Positions 25,208-32,808 of a stretch of 64,000 nt of DNA are shown here, piece after piece. Under the pieces are notes generated by a model, which did not search any database, was not told the origin of the DNA, and saw only the letters and a list, made by a program, of their open reading frames with translations. The stretch is from contig JAIXUD010000022.1 in assembly GCA_027483645.1 (NCBI GenBank), positions 372,001 to 436,000 of the forward strand. Direction: 5' to 3'. Source of the DNA: Sphingobacteriales bacterium (lineage in GTDB: Bacteria > Bacteroidota > Bacteroidia > Chitinophagales > CAIOSU01). The translations under genes and the position numbers were made by a program. The stretch's first letter is position 1, and each line of letters begins with the position of its first letter.

Positions 25208-25744
25208 TCAATCCTTGCTCGAATCCCCCACAAAGAAATCATCCTTCCTTTGGAAGAGCACGTTGAAGGTGGTAAGGCTGCCGTAGATGCGGGTGATGTA
25301 TTGCTGTAGGTTGATTTTGTCCTCGTCGCTTAGCTTGCTGTTGCTGTTGATGGCTTGCTCCATTACGCGCAGGCGGTCGCGAACCATCACTATTTTATGG
25401 AAGAAGGTATCAATGGGGATGTCCTTCCCTTTCAGGCTGCTATCGGCTGGCAACAGGCTCATGGTGCCACCGCGCCATTTATCGCCTAGAGGGATTAGCA
25501 TGGTAAAGTCGGCAAACTTAGAGAGCACGCCACGCAGCGCTTCTTCTACATCTTCTACGGATAGGGCTTCTTTAAATTTTTCAGGTTGGGCAACTACGGT
25601 AATACCATCAAAATCGCGGGCGATGTCTTTATCGCCGTGGTCTTTAAAGAATATTTTTAGGGTATCTAAATCGCCGCCTGATACAATGCCTTCGCCATAT
25701 TTGGGGTGCTCAACGCGGGTGCCGATGCCATAGGAGTTTGCCAT
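25208..25744 (-). CDS. Conserved hypothetical protein with PcrA/UvrD-type Tudor-like N-terminus
   Basis: 178 residues. The N-terminal ~50 residues (YGIGTRVEHPKYGEGIVSGGDLDTLKIFF) match the small Tudor-like beta domain found at the C-terminus of PcrA/UvrD helicases, where it contacts RNA polymerase. Here it is a stand-alone protein followed by an alpha-helical half (EKFKEALSVEDVEEALRGVL, DTFFHKIVMVRDRLRVMEQAIN, EDKINLQQYITRIYGSL). The role is unknown; contact with RNA polymerase is only a guess from the Tudor-like part. Signal peptide and membrane segments are absent, so the protein is cytoplasmic. Confidence 0.75.
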   Translation of the reverse strand: MANSYGIGTRVEHPKYGEGIVSGGDLDTLKIFFKDHGDKDIARDFDGITVVAQPEKFKEALSVEDVEEALRGVLSKFADFTMLIPLGDKWRGGTMSLLPADSSLKGKDIPIDTFFHKIVMVRDRLRVMEQAINSNSKLSDEDKINLQQYITRIYGSLTTFNVLFQRKDDFFVGDSSKD

Positions 25745-25753
25745 AGTTTTCTT

Positions 25754-25788
25754 AGTATCAAGTAGTGAGTATCAAGTATCAAGTAGTG
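25754..25788. repeat. Heptamer array, agtatca/agtagtg type
   Basis: Five contiguous 7-base units: agtatca, agtagtg, agtatca, agtatca, agtagtg. It lies just upstream of the minus-strand Tudor-like gene. Confidence 0.85.
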
Positions 25789-25872
25789 TTTTGTAGCAGG
25801 TATTTGTCAACAAGTGCCAAATATATGGAGTTAGAAGCACTTTACGATGTTTGAAATGAACATTGAAGCAGT

Positions 25873-25900
25873 CTTGATACATGATACTTGTGTCTTGATA
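25873..25900. repeat. Heptamer array, cttgata/cttgtgt type
   Basis: Four contiguous units cttgata, catgata, cttgtgt, cttgata. The array at 62863-62890 differs by one base. It ends five bases from the M48 stop codon. Confidence 0.85.
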
Positions 25901-25904
25901 CTAG

Positions 25905-26705
25905 CTATGGCAAACTAGCTTTAAATGCGTTGTAAGCAGCATCGTTGGTATTGGTGCCAGTGCAGCCAAGCTCCACCTCTTCGGCATTGATATTGGCAAT
26001 GCGGTTGTCAGGGTTTGGGTGTGTGCTAAGGAACTGTGGTGTGCTGCTACCGCCCTGTGACTCTATTTTTTGAAAGAAGCCCGCTGCGCCCGCTGCGTTA
26101 AGGTCGGTAGGGCATAGGTACTTTACGGAGTATTCATCGGCTTCCGTTTCGGCACTTCGGCTAAAGCCTAAAAACAATAGGTTCTGTGCAATGTCAGTCA
26201 AGGTGTTAGGGTCATTTCCCAAAACCACACTTACCATAGTACCGATGCCATAAGCTTTAGTCAACTGGTCGGTAGAGTGGCGGCGATCGGCATGGGCTAT
26301 CTCGTGGGCCAGCACGCCTGCTAGTTGATCTTCCGAATCAAGATACTTTATCAAACCAGTGTACACATATATATAGCCACCAGGTGCGCAAAAAGCATTT
26401 AGCATGTTATCATCTCGCACGATATACAACTCCCAGGCAAATTCATTTTTGTAAAACACGTTGCCACCGTTCAATATCTTATCGCGCAAGCCACGCAGAT
26501 AAGTATATGACTGGGCATATTGCGTTTCGGATAGTATAGGGTAGGTAGCAGGGTCAGATGCTATTTCGTTCTTTACCTGCAGGCCAAGGTCTTTATCATC
26601 TTGTATAGTAAAGATGTTGAAACTGCGGTCGTCTTTATTTTTGCAACCTGCGGCCAACAACACTAGTGCTAACGATAATATCCAGGTATAACGGTTCATC
26701 CTCAT
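25905..26705 (-). CDS. M48 family zinc metallopeptidase lipoprotein
   Basis: Periplasmic peptidase of the M48/BepA-like group. The start at 26705 (MRMNRYTWILSLAL...) gives a lipoprotein signal peptide with lipobox LAAGC; the ATG two codons further in (26699) is equally possible. The zinc-binding motif is H134-E-I-A-H138 (VLAHEIAHADRRHSTD), with the third ligand Glu in FSRSAETEADEYSVKYL. The end (FLSTHPNPDNRIANINAEEV) is also typical of the family. Likely envelope quality control or turnover. It follows the J-domain membrane protein on the same strand with 41 bases between, so co-transcription is likely. Confidence 0.92.
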   Translation of the reverse strand: MRMNRYTWILSLALVLLAAGCKNKDDRSFNIFTIQDDKDLGLQVKNEIASDPATYPILSETQYAQSYTYLRGLRDKILNGGNVFYKNEFAWELYIVRDDNMLNAFCAPGGYIYVYTGLIKYLDSEDQLAGVLAHEIAHADRRHSTDQLTKAYGIGTMVSVVLGNDPNTLTDIAQNLLFLGFSRSAETEADEYSVKYLCPTDLNAAGAAGFFQKIESQGGSSTPQFLSTHPNPDNRIANINAEEVELGCTGTNTNDAAYNAFKASLP

Positions 26706-26746
26706 AATGGTGGTTTTTTTCGGTAGGTCAAAAATAGACAATTTGG

Positions 26747-27928
26747 CTAATCTAAAATGTAAAATCCGGTGTCGGTTGCTACATTCAAGGTTTCCTGTCC
26801 TTTTTTGCCGCTTAGGTTAAGTTTATAGATGGTGTAAAATATGGTGTTATTGGCTTCTTTATCCTGCATGTTCCAGTTGGGCATACCAGCCTGCGTATTA
26901 CCAATTGTTGTGCCATCTTTAAAATTGCCAAAATAACCCTCCACTGGCGCTGCCGCTTCGGCATCCCACTTGTGTCCTTGTAGCACCATCCAGCCGTAGT
27001 TTCCATCCACTACTCGGTCTATGGTATATTGGTCTCCGGCACGTACAAAGTGGTTGCGCATAATTACGTTGTCCTCATCTAACAAAACAACCACCACGTC
27101 TGTCTGCAATCTGTTGGTCACCACCACCTGGCCGCTATTGGGACCTGTCGCTGAGGATGCTGATTGATAGGGCGATGCTCCCGTATCCAGCCGATCGCGT
27201 AAATCGCCAAACGGGTAGGAGCGCTCGTCTTCGCCGGGCCGCTTGATGCCGTAAACCGAGATGTTATAGAATATTAACGATGGCAACATAATAGCTACCA
27301 TGATAAGGGCAAGGGGATAATATTTTTGAAACCATGGCCGCTGGGCCCAGCCTGGCTTTTGGTATACGCCCGATGCTGTAATACTGGTATCGCCCGAAAG
27401 ATATTCGATACTGCCAGCTATACCCGATGCTGGCCCCAACTTGAAGGTACCTTCTTCAATGGCCTTTAGCACATAGTGCACTTGGGTAATAATCTGACCT
27501 TGGTAAGGCATTTCGTGTTGCACGCTTTTTAGCAACTCGAAGTGCTCTAGCCCCCGTAGTTTAAATCCCTCCAACCGCCGTGGGCAGCGGAAGATGATGG
27601 TAAACGGTTCTTGTGCGCGCACCCGAGTGGTGCTTAAGTGCATCTCAATCAATCGGCTGGTAAACCGGCTAGCAACATGATAGTAATTATCGGCTACGTC
27701 TTGGTTTAGCGCCAATTGCCTGTTATAGGCTTCGCGAAGGGTCGAGTGGGAGAGTACCTCGTAAGCTTTTTGTATGCGGGTAAAAATGACGGCGGTCTCG
27801 GGGTTGGCGCTTTTATCGGGGTGGTAGCGGAGTACCAACTTGCGATAAGCCACCTTAATGGCCTCATCCGTAGCGGTTACCTCTACCCCCAGTATTTGAT
27901 AATGATTATCCGTGTTCGTCTGCCCCAT
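26747..27928 (-). CDS. J-domain protein with one membrane segment
   Basis: An N-terminal DnaJ domain (residues ~8-72: HYQILGVEVTATDEAIKVAYRK, HPD at 36-38, KAYEVLSHSTLREAYNRQL) is followed by a ~110-residue beta-rich region (EPFTIIFRCPRRLEGFKLRGL), a single TM helix at ~204-222 (YPLALIMVAIMLPSLIFY) and a C-terminal beta domain. There is no Gly/Phe or zinc-finger region, so this is a class C, specialised J-protein. The HPD motif predicts stimulation of an Hsp70 ATPase. The following M48 peptidase suggests a membrane-protein or envelope quality-control pair, which is inference. Confidence 0.87.
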   Translation of the reverse strand: MGQTNTDNHYQILGVEVTATDEAIKVAYRKLVLRYHPDKSANPETAVIFTRIQKAYEVLSHSTLREAYNRQLALNQDVADNYYHVASRFTSRLIEMHLSTTRVRAQEPFTIIFRCPRRLEGFKLRGLEHFELLKSVQHEMPYQGQIITQVHYVLKAIEEGTFKLGPASGIAGSIEYLSGDTSITASGVYQKPGWAQRPWFQKYYPLALIMVAIMLPSLIFYNISVYGIKRPGEDERSYPFGDLRDRLDTGASPYQSASSATGPNSGQVVVTNRLQTDVVVVLLDEDNVIMRNHFVRAGDQYTIDRVVDGNYGWMVLQGHKWDAEAAAPVEGYFGNFKDGTTIGNTQAGMPNWNMQDKEANNTIFYTIYKLNLSGKKGQETLNVATDTGFYILD

Positions 27929-27996
27929 CTGCTCTTACAACTACTGCGGGTTATGGTATAGTATAATACTCTACAAAATAAGGGGTTTAGGTTATA

Positions 27997-28031
27997 GACA
28001 CAAGGTGCAAGACACAAGACAAAAGACAAAA
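27997..28031. repeat. Heptamer array, gacacaa/gacaaaa type
   Basis: Five contiguous 7-base units: gacacaa, ggtgcaa, gacacaa, gacaaaa, gacaaaa. Confidence 0.85.
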
Positions 28032-28041
28032 ACAAAGTGCT

Positions 28042-28269
28042 CGTCATTGCGAGGAATGGAGCCCCGCCTTTCGCGGGGCGAAATGACGAAGCTACTCTTT
28101 CACTGCCTTAGCAATAATCCCATGGGGGAGGATTGAAATTCCCCTACCTATGCTCCACTACATAATTACTTACTTAGTTCCATGGCCATCGCAGACCTTT
28201 CTTCGGGGGTAGGGATTGCTTCGTCGCGCCATTGCGCGAAAGGCGCAAAGTCGCTCCTCGAAATGACGT
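28042..28269. repeat. Inverted pair of cattgcgag palindromic elements
   Basis: The left element reads cgtcattgcgagga, an internal hairpin gccccgc/gcggggc, then cgaaatgacgaag. The right one is its rough inverse: ggattgcttcgtcgcg ... ctcctcgaaatgacg. Related pairs lie at 61123-61329 and 62580-62802. Confidence 0.75.
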
Positions 28270-28313
28270 CCATTTTGTCTAAGTACGTTGTTTTCTTCGA
28301 GGCTGTCTTGTGT

Positions 28314-29360
28314 CTAGTCAAGGAAATCCACATCCACATCAAACGGATACTTCATTAGGTATCTCAATCCCTCGCTGGCGGGTACGCCTTCAAACAGGGT
28401 TTTGTACATTACTTGTATGATAGGCACACGCACGCGGTAGTGGTCGGCCAGTAGCTTAATGATTTCTACCGTGTTGATGCCCTCCGCCACTTCATCGCTG
28501 GTTTCAAGTATCTGTTTTAGGGTTTCGCCTTTTGCCAAGCGATAGCCCACGGTAAAGTTTCGGCTGGAGGTGCTGGATGAGGTAGCAATGATGTCGCCGA
28601 TACCTGCCAAGCCCAAAAAGGTCTTTACATCGCCGCCCAATACTTTACCTATGCGCACCACTTCGCCAAGGCTCTTGGTAATTAACAGGGCTTTCGCATT
28701 TTCGCCCAGTTCCAGGGCGGTAAGTGCGCCAGAGGCTAAAGCGATGATGTTTTTCAATGAGCCAGATAGCTCTACACCGGTTAAATCTTTGCTGCCATAT
28801 ACTTGAAAGCGGTTGCTTTTAAGGGCATTGCGGCCTAAGCGTATCACCTCGTCAAAGTGGCTAGCAATAACCGCTCCTGCGGGTTTGTGTTGGCTCAGCT
28901 CGCTGGCTAGGTTGGGCCCCGATAGGCAACCCACGCGCACTACTATGGTTTCTTTGCGAATGAGCTCGCTCATAGTGTAGATGCTATCGCGGCCCAGTTC
29001 TTTAATATCCTCCAGCTTTTCTTCCTCGCTTACGTTGATGTGGAAACCCTTGGTACCATGGATAAGAATATGGTCGGGGCGCAGGTACGGCACCATTTGC
29101 AACAGCACATCCCTAAAATAGGCAGAGGGGATGGTGGGGAAAATGAGCGTACATTGCTCAGTAACCTCCCTAATGTCGCCAGTAGCACGCACCCTTTCGT
29201 GCATGGCCTGGTTGGCATTCTCTCGGCGGATGTTGATGTTGTCTATAGCCTCCTCGCGGCGCGCATATATAAGCACATCGTAGTTTTCGGCAATGAGGTT
29301 GGCCAAGGCAGTACCGAAACTGCCCGCACCAATTACGCCAACGGTTTTCAAATCAGACAT
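28314..29360 (-). CDS. gpsA: NAD(P)H-dependent glycerol-3-phosphate dehydrogenase
   Basis: Reduces dihydroxyacetone phosphate to sn-glycerol-3-phosphate for phospholipid synthesis. The Rossmann motif is VGVIGAGSFGTALANL at the N-terminus; conserved segments include FPTIPSAYFRDVL, HGTKGF, VGCLSGPNLASEL, the catalytic-lysine region VELSGSLKNIIALASG and GLAGIGDIIATSSS. At 348 residues it is complete. It overlaps the 3' end of the acyltransferase gene by eight bases on the same strand. The pair therefore makes glycerol-3-phosphate and probably acylates it, a coherent lipid operon. Confidence 0.96.
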   Translation of the reverse strand: MSDLKTVGVIGAGSFGTALANLIAENYDVLIYARREEAIDNINIRRENANQAMHERVRATGDIREVTEQCTLIFPTIPSAYFRDVLLQMVPYLRPDHILIHGTKGFHINVSEEEKLEDIKELGRDSIYTMSELIRKETIVVRVGCLSGPNLASELSQHKPAGAVIASHFDEVIRLGRNALKSNRFQVYGSKDLTGVELSGSLKNIIALASGALTALELGENAKALLITKSLGEVVRIGKVLGGDVKTFLGLAGIGDIIATSSSTSSRNFTVGYRLAKGETLKQILETSDEVAEGINTVEIIKLLADHYRVRVPIIQVMYKTLFEGVPASEGLRYLMKYPFDVDVDFLD

Positions 29361-31077
29361 AGGGTGCCAGTTGATAGCCTTCTAGGCGGTTATGATAAAA
29401 CAGTAGCAATTTCAGGTCTTCGCTGGTTATGTCCCCATCCTTGTTCCGCATAATGGTGCGCTGGTTGTGGTAAAGCCCAACGTTTTCAATACCATGCTCA
29501 ATAAAATCATCCAAGGTACCTTCATGAAAGTGGCTGGCCGTTTTAATTTTGCCTGCCGCTTCCAGCTCAAATATCCTATCGCGCACTCGCTCAACTGCTG
29601 TTGCAAAATCGGCATACGGTATTATACGGTCTTCTTTGGGCAGGCGCAATATGTCGTATAAGTCGTGCCTGCGGAAGCGTTTTTTGAGCATGCTAAAGGC
29701 CACATAAGCCACCACAAAGCTGCTAAACACCACATTGTATTGGTGAAATTTCTCTACTATTACCTCGCCCAGCAGCTTCACATATTCTTCGTTTCGCTGG
29801 TCGTCTTGGCGCAGCTCGCCACCCGAGCGAAAGTAGCCACGTATATCAATTTCATTTCCGCTTTTATCTATACTTACACCTTCGGGGGTAACGTTATTGC
29901 CAAAGAGGTCCATACTTGGTGCGAACGACAGGTAAATTTTAGAGCTTTTGGTAAAGAATTTCCAAATAAAGCTCAACATCTTAAACGAGGTACTAAACCT
30001 ATCGTTTTCTACCAAATACTGTTCCTTACCTGTAGCTTTCAAATACTCATCAATCAAGCTTGGCGCTTCTAGCACAAAGTGGTAGCTGATGGTAACGGGT
30101 ACTACAATTATCTTTTTGGCAGCTTCTGGGTTGCCTTCTTTCTCGGCTTTTAGGTAGTTAAGGTACTGCGCATCCATAGCGGTGCCCAGCAAACCCAATT
30201 TCAAGCGTTTCTCCACCTCACCGCTGCGGGAGCGGGTACCACCGGGGAAGAAGAGGCTGTGAACGCCTTCGTGGAGGGCTTGCCTGCTGTATTCCTTAAG
30301 GGTTTCAATATAGAGGGGGTGCTTTTTGCGTCTATCAATTTTATATGCACCTAAGCGTTCAATAAAGTACGCCACAATGCGGATGCCGAATAAGTTGAGC
30401 CCTGCACCATAGATAAAGGCAGGCAGGCCCATTTCGTGTATTGCCCAGCCAATAACCATACTATCCAAGTTGGTAATGTGCGTAGGTACTATTATTACGG
30501 TATGGGTTTTGGCCAGCTCGCGAATGGTTTCTAAGTCGCCCTTGTATATAAAGCGGTTCTTGGTGGTGTACTTTTCACTAAGGCGCTCTTTGAATTTGAT
30601 ACCCAAGTTGGAACTCAGCAACCGTGAAAAGCCAAAAGGCAATGCTCGGCTGGCAAACTCATATATGGATGGGTCGAAGTTGCCTACAATCTCGTTGGTG
30701 TAATGCGACACGATAGAGCTAAGCATTTCCTTAGCCTCTTGCTCCTGTAACTGCGGGTCTTCGGTAGTGCCGGTAATGCGTACCAGCCGTTTTTTTATAT
30801 CCGCCCAAAACTCTTTTTCATCTTCTGGGTCGGCAGCCCAAGGCTTGTCAGTAAGGCGTATTCGCTCTTGGTAAACGGTTCGGGCCAGTTCATCCAATAG
30901 GGCTTCTGTAGTGGGGTAAGCCTTTAGCAGTTGGTTGTTAGTGGCAGTTATCACATCCTGTATAAACTCATACCGTTTGGTGCTAAGTTTATAAATGGGC
31001 CATTGCTCAATATCGGGGATAATGGGCGGTTGGCTACCGGTCTGCTCTTCCGGTCTATTTAATATTGGTTCCTCCAT
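29353..31077 (-). CDS. Glycerol-3-phosphate/1-acyl-G3P acyltransferase (PlsB/PlsC superfamily)
   Basis: A long acyltransferase (574 residues). The catalytic block is HITNLD in VIIVPTHITNLDSMVIG (Hx4D), followed by GAYKIDRRKKHPLYIETLKEY and the substrate-binding motif SLFFPGGTRSRSGEVEKRLKLG. N-terminal ~170 residues are helical; the C-terminal ~200 residues (FVVAYVAFSMLKKRFRRHDLYDIL, EGTLDDFIEHGIENVGLY) resemble PlsB-type proteins more than small PlsC. Its overlap with gpsA supports use of glycerol-3-phosphate as the acceptor. Membrane-associated; acyl donor (acyl-CoA or acyl-ACP) unknown. Confidence 0.88.
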   Translation of the reverse strand: MEEPILNRPEEQTGSQPPIIPDIEQWPIYKLSTKRYEFIQDVITATNNQLLKAYPTTEALLDELARTVYQERIRLTDKPWAADPEDEKEFWADIKKRLVRITGTTEDPQLQEQEAKEMLSSIVSHYTNEIVGNFDPSIYEFASRALPFGFSRLLSSNLGIKFKERLSEKYTTKNRFIYKGDLETIRELAKTHTVIIVPTHITNLDSMVIGWAIHEMGLPAFIYGAGLNLFGIRIVAYFIERLGAYKIDRRKKHPLYIETLKEYSRQALHEGVHSLFFPGGTRSRSGEVEKRLKLGLLGTAMDAQYLNYLKAEKEGNPEAAKKIIVVPVTISYHFVLEAPSLIDEYLKATGKEQYLVENDRFSTSFKMLSFIWKFFTKSSKIYLSFAPSMDLFGNNVTPEGVSIDKSGNEIDIRGYFRSGGELRQDDQRNEEYVKLLGEVIVEKFHQYNVVFSSFVVAYVAFSMLKKRFRRHDLYDILRLPKEDRIIPYADFATAVERVRDRIFELEAAGKIKTASHFHEGTLDDFIEHGIENVGLYHNQRTIMRNKDGDITSEDLKLLLFYHNRLEGYQLAPYV

Positions 31078-31192
31078 AGATATCGCCTCGTGGTGAAATT
31101 AGAATTTTTTTTTGGTCCATGGTCCATAGGCGATAAGCTACGACCAAAAAAGGAGATTTAGATTGTCGGAAGTTTGTGTGAGTCGGTATTGG

Positions 31193-31230
31193 CAAAACAA
31201 AAAAGGTAGAAGCGTAATAACACTTCTACC
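31193..31230 (-). terminator. Terminator after the SPOR-like gene (minus strand)
   Basis: 8-bp perfect stem ggtagaag/cttctacc (31205-31212 with 31223-31230). Read on the minus strand it is followed by a T-rich tail. A T-run on the other side means it could also work on the plus strand. Confidence 0.8.
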
Positions 31231-31253
31231 TTTTTATTTTTTGAAGCAAACCA

Positions 31254-31281
31254 TGGTCTATCGTCCATGGTCCATCGTCCA
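31254..31281. repeat. Heptamer array, tggtcca/tcgtcca type
   Basis: Four contiguous 7-base units: tggtcta, tcgtcca, tggtcca, tcgtcca. It ends two bases before the stop of the SPOR-like gene. A two-unit remnant (tggtcca twice) lies at 31113-31126. Confidence 0.85.
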
Positions 31282-31283
31282 AA

Positions 31284-31931
31284 CTACTTCTTCTTCTTCA
31301 AATCCCTAATTGGGTAGCCTAGCAATTGCTCGGCTTCTTCGTCGGTAATGCGTACACCATCTTTGTAAGGCACTAACCATGAATCTTTAATGCCCAATTT
31401 CTTCATGTCGGCTTCAAAACCCTTGGCCGCATCAAAAGATGTAAAGTAACCGATAACGTACTTATTGGTACCTTCCACACTCTCGTAGCCCATTTTTTTA
31501 ATATCGCTAAAGTACTGGTTGATGTTGAATTTTTGGTACGCGCCCACTTGCACTTTAAATGCTACGCCGCTAGGTACGGCATTAACAGGGTCAACCGGTG
31601 GTGCAGGGGCTGGCTTATTGCGCTCGTCGGTCAGCTCGTCCTCCAATTGGCCAATTTCTGCATCTTTTTGGTCAACCGCAGTTTTCAGGCGGGCATTCTC
31701 TGCTTCTAGGTTTTTTACCTGGCTGTTTAGCTGGCTTACCATGGCATTTAAGTCATCCTTGCTAAGCTTTGGTGGCTTTGCAGTTTTTTCTTTTTTCTTT
31801 TTTTCTTTTTTCTTCTTTTTACCGTCTTCTTGGGTGGTGGTATTATCTGTATCGCCCTGTGCCTGTGCATTATAGGCCGGTGCCAATGCCAAAACCATCA
31901 TCAGTAAGGCTACAATTACTTGCTTTTTCAT
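31284..31931 (-). CDS. Secreted coiled-coil protein with SPOR-like C-terminus
   Basis: Signal peptide MKKQVIVALLMMVLALAPAYNAQA. After an acidic stretch follows a highly basic Lys run (about residues 38-50), then a coiled coil of ~50 residues (LNAMVSQLNSQVKNLEAENARL, KDAEIGQLEDELTDE) and a Pro-rich linker (KPAPAPPVDPV). The C-terminal ~80 residues (VAFKVQVGAYQKFNINQYF, NKYVIGYFTSFDAAKGFEADMKKLG) have the beta-alpha-beta pattern of SPOR domains, which bind denuded peptidoglycan glycans. A periplasmic, cell-wall-associated role is likely. It has its own terminator. Confidence 0.83.
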   Translation of the reverse strand: MKKQVIVALLMMVLALAPAYNAQAQGDTDNTTTQEDGKKKKKEKKKKEKTAKPPKLSKDDLNAMVSQLNSQVKNLEAENARLKTAVDQKDAEIGQLEDELTDERNKPAPAPPVDPVNAVPSGVAFKVQVGAYQKFNINQYFSDIKKMGYESVEGTNKYVIGYFTSFDAAKGFEADMKKLGIKDSWLVPYKDGVRITDEEAEQLLGYPIRDLKKKK

Positions 31932-32070
31932 TATATAATTTTTGGTGTAGGTGGAGTATTAATGCCTAAAACTAAGCATTATCACTTATAATAAACACCT
32001 TTGTATGGTTAAGTAATATCAGTGCAAAATGTTAATTGCGTAAATTGTTGTACACTATTGTGGTGAGCGT

Positions 32071-32709
32071 ATGAGTTTAAAGTTGCCGATTTTCCCCCTT
32101 GGCCTGGTAGTGTTCCCTGGCGAAAAGCTTAACCTGCATATATTTGAGCCCCGCTACAAGCAGCTGCTCAACGATGTTTTGCAGGAGCATATTACTTTCG
32201 GCATCCCGGCCTATATAGAAAACGAACTTATGCCCTACGGTACCGAAGTGGAGCTGCTAGGCGTGGAGCGCGTATACGCCAAGGGCGAAATGGATGTGCG
32301 CACCGTAGGTAAGCGCATTTTCCGTATTGCACAGGTCATCAACCCAATGCCAGCAAAGCTATACTCGGGCGCTTATGCTGATTACGTAAATGAGGTGAAC
32401 AATGGCGATACGTTTTTAGGAAAGGAGATTGTGGGCCTGATGAAGCAGCTTCACCTAACCCTAAAAGTGGAGAAAGAAGAACTAAAAGACCTTGACGAGC
32501 ACTTTACTAGTTGGCAATTGGGCCATTTTGTGGGCTTCAACGTACAGCAGGAGTATGATTTCCTCACCCTACCCAGCGAGCGCGACAGGCAGTTTATGAT
32601 ACTGCAGCACCTTCAGAAAATATTACCATACGCCATGGAAACTGAGCGCCTAAAAGAGCGCATACAAGCCAATGGACACTTTAAGGATATACTTCCACCT
32701 ACCATTTAG
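32071..32709 (+). CDS. LON substrate-binding-domain protein
   Basis: 212-residue protein consisting of the N-terminal domain of Lon protease without ATPase or peptidase parts. It opens LKLPIFPLGLVVFPGEKLNLHIFEPRYKQLL, the classic LON_substr_bdg start, with GTEVELLGVERVYAKGEMDVRTVGKRIFRI in the middle and a helical C-terminus. Family members are annotated as peptidase-S16-like regulators of unknown function; ligand and partner are unknown. It converges on the AI-2E transporter gene, with inverted heptamer arrays between the two. Confidence 0.92.
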   Translation: MSLKLPIFPLGLVVFPGEKLNLHIFEPRYKQLLNDVLQEHITFGIPAYIENELMPYGTEVELLGVERVYAKGEMDVRTVGKRIFRIAQVINPMPAKLYSGAYADYVNEVNNGDTFLGKEIVGLMKQLHLTLKVEKEELKDLDEHFTSWQLGHFVGFNVQQEYDFLTLPSERDRQFMILQHLQKILPYAMETERLKERIQANGHFKDILPPTI

Positions 32710-32717
32710 TTTCTGTA

Positions 32718-32752
32718 GACACAAGATATTAGACGCAAGACACAAGACTTGC
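32718..32752. repeat. Heptamer array, gacacaa/gatatta/gacgcaa type
   Basis: Units gacacaa, gatatta, gacgcaa, gacacaa, gacttgc. The first 31 bases are identical to 62463-62493, some 30 kb away. It lies nine bases after the LON gene stop. Confidence 0.88.
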
Positions 32753-32808
32753 GCCATTTTCTTGATTTATATTTAACAAAAGCCACGATAATACTATTGA
32801 TTGCAATA

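Larger units (their letters stand above)
27929..28313. other. Intergenic region with heptamer array and paired palindromic elements
   Basis: 385 bases between gpsA and the J-domain gene. A heptamer array (27997-28031) is followed by two cattgcgag-type palindromic elements in inverted order (28042-28090 and 28213-28269). No gene is seen. Confidence 0.7.
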
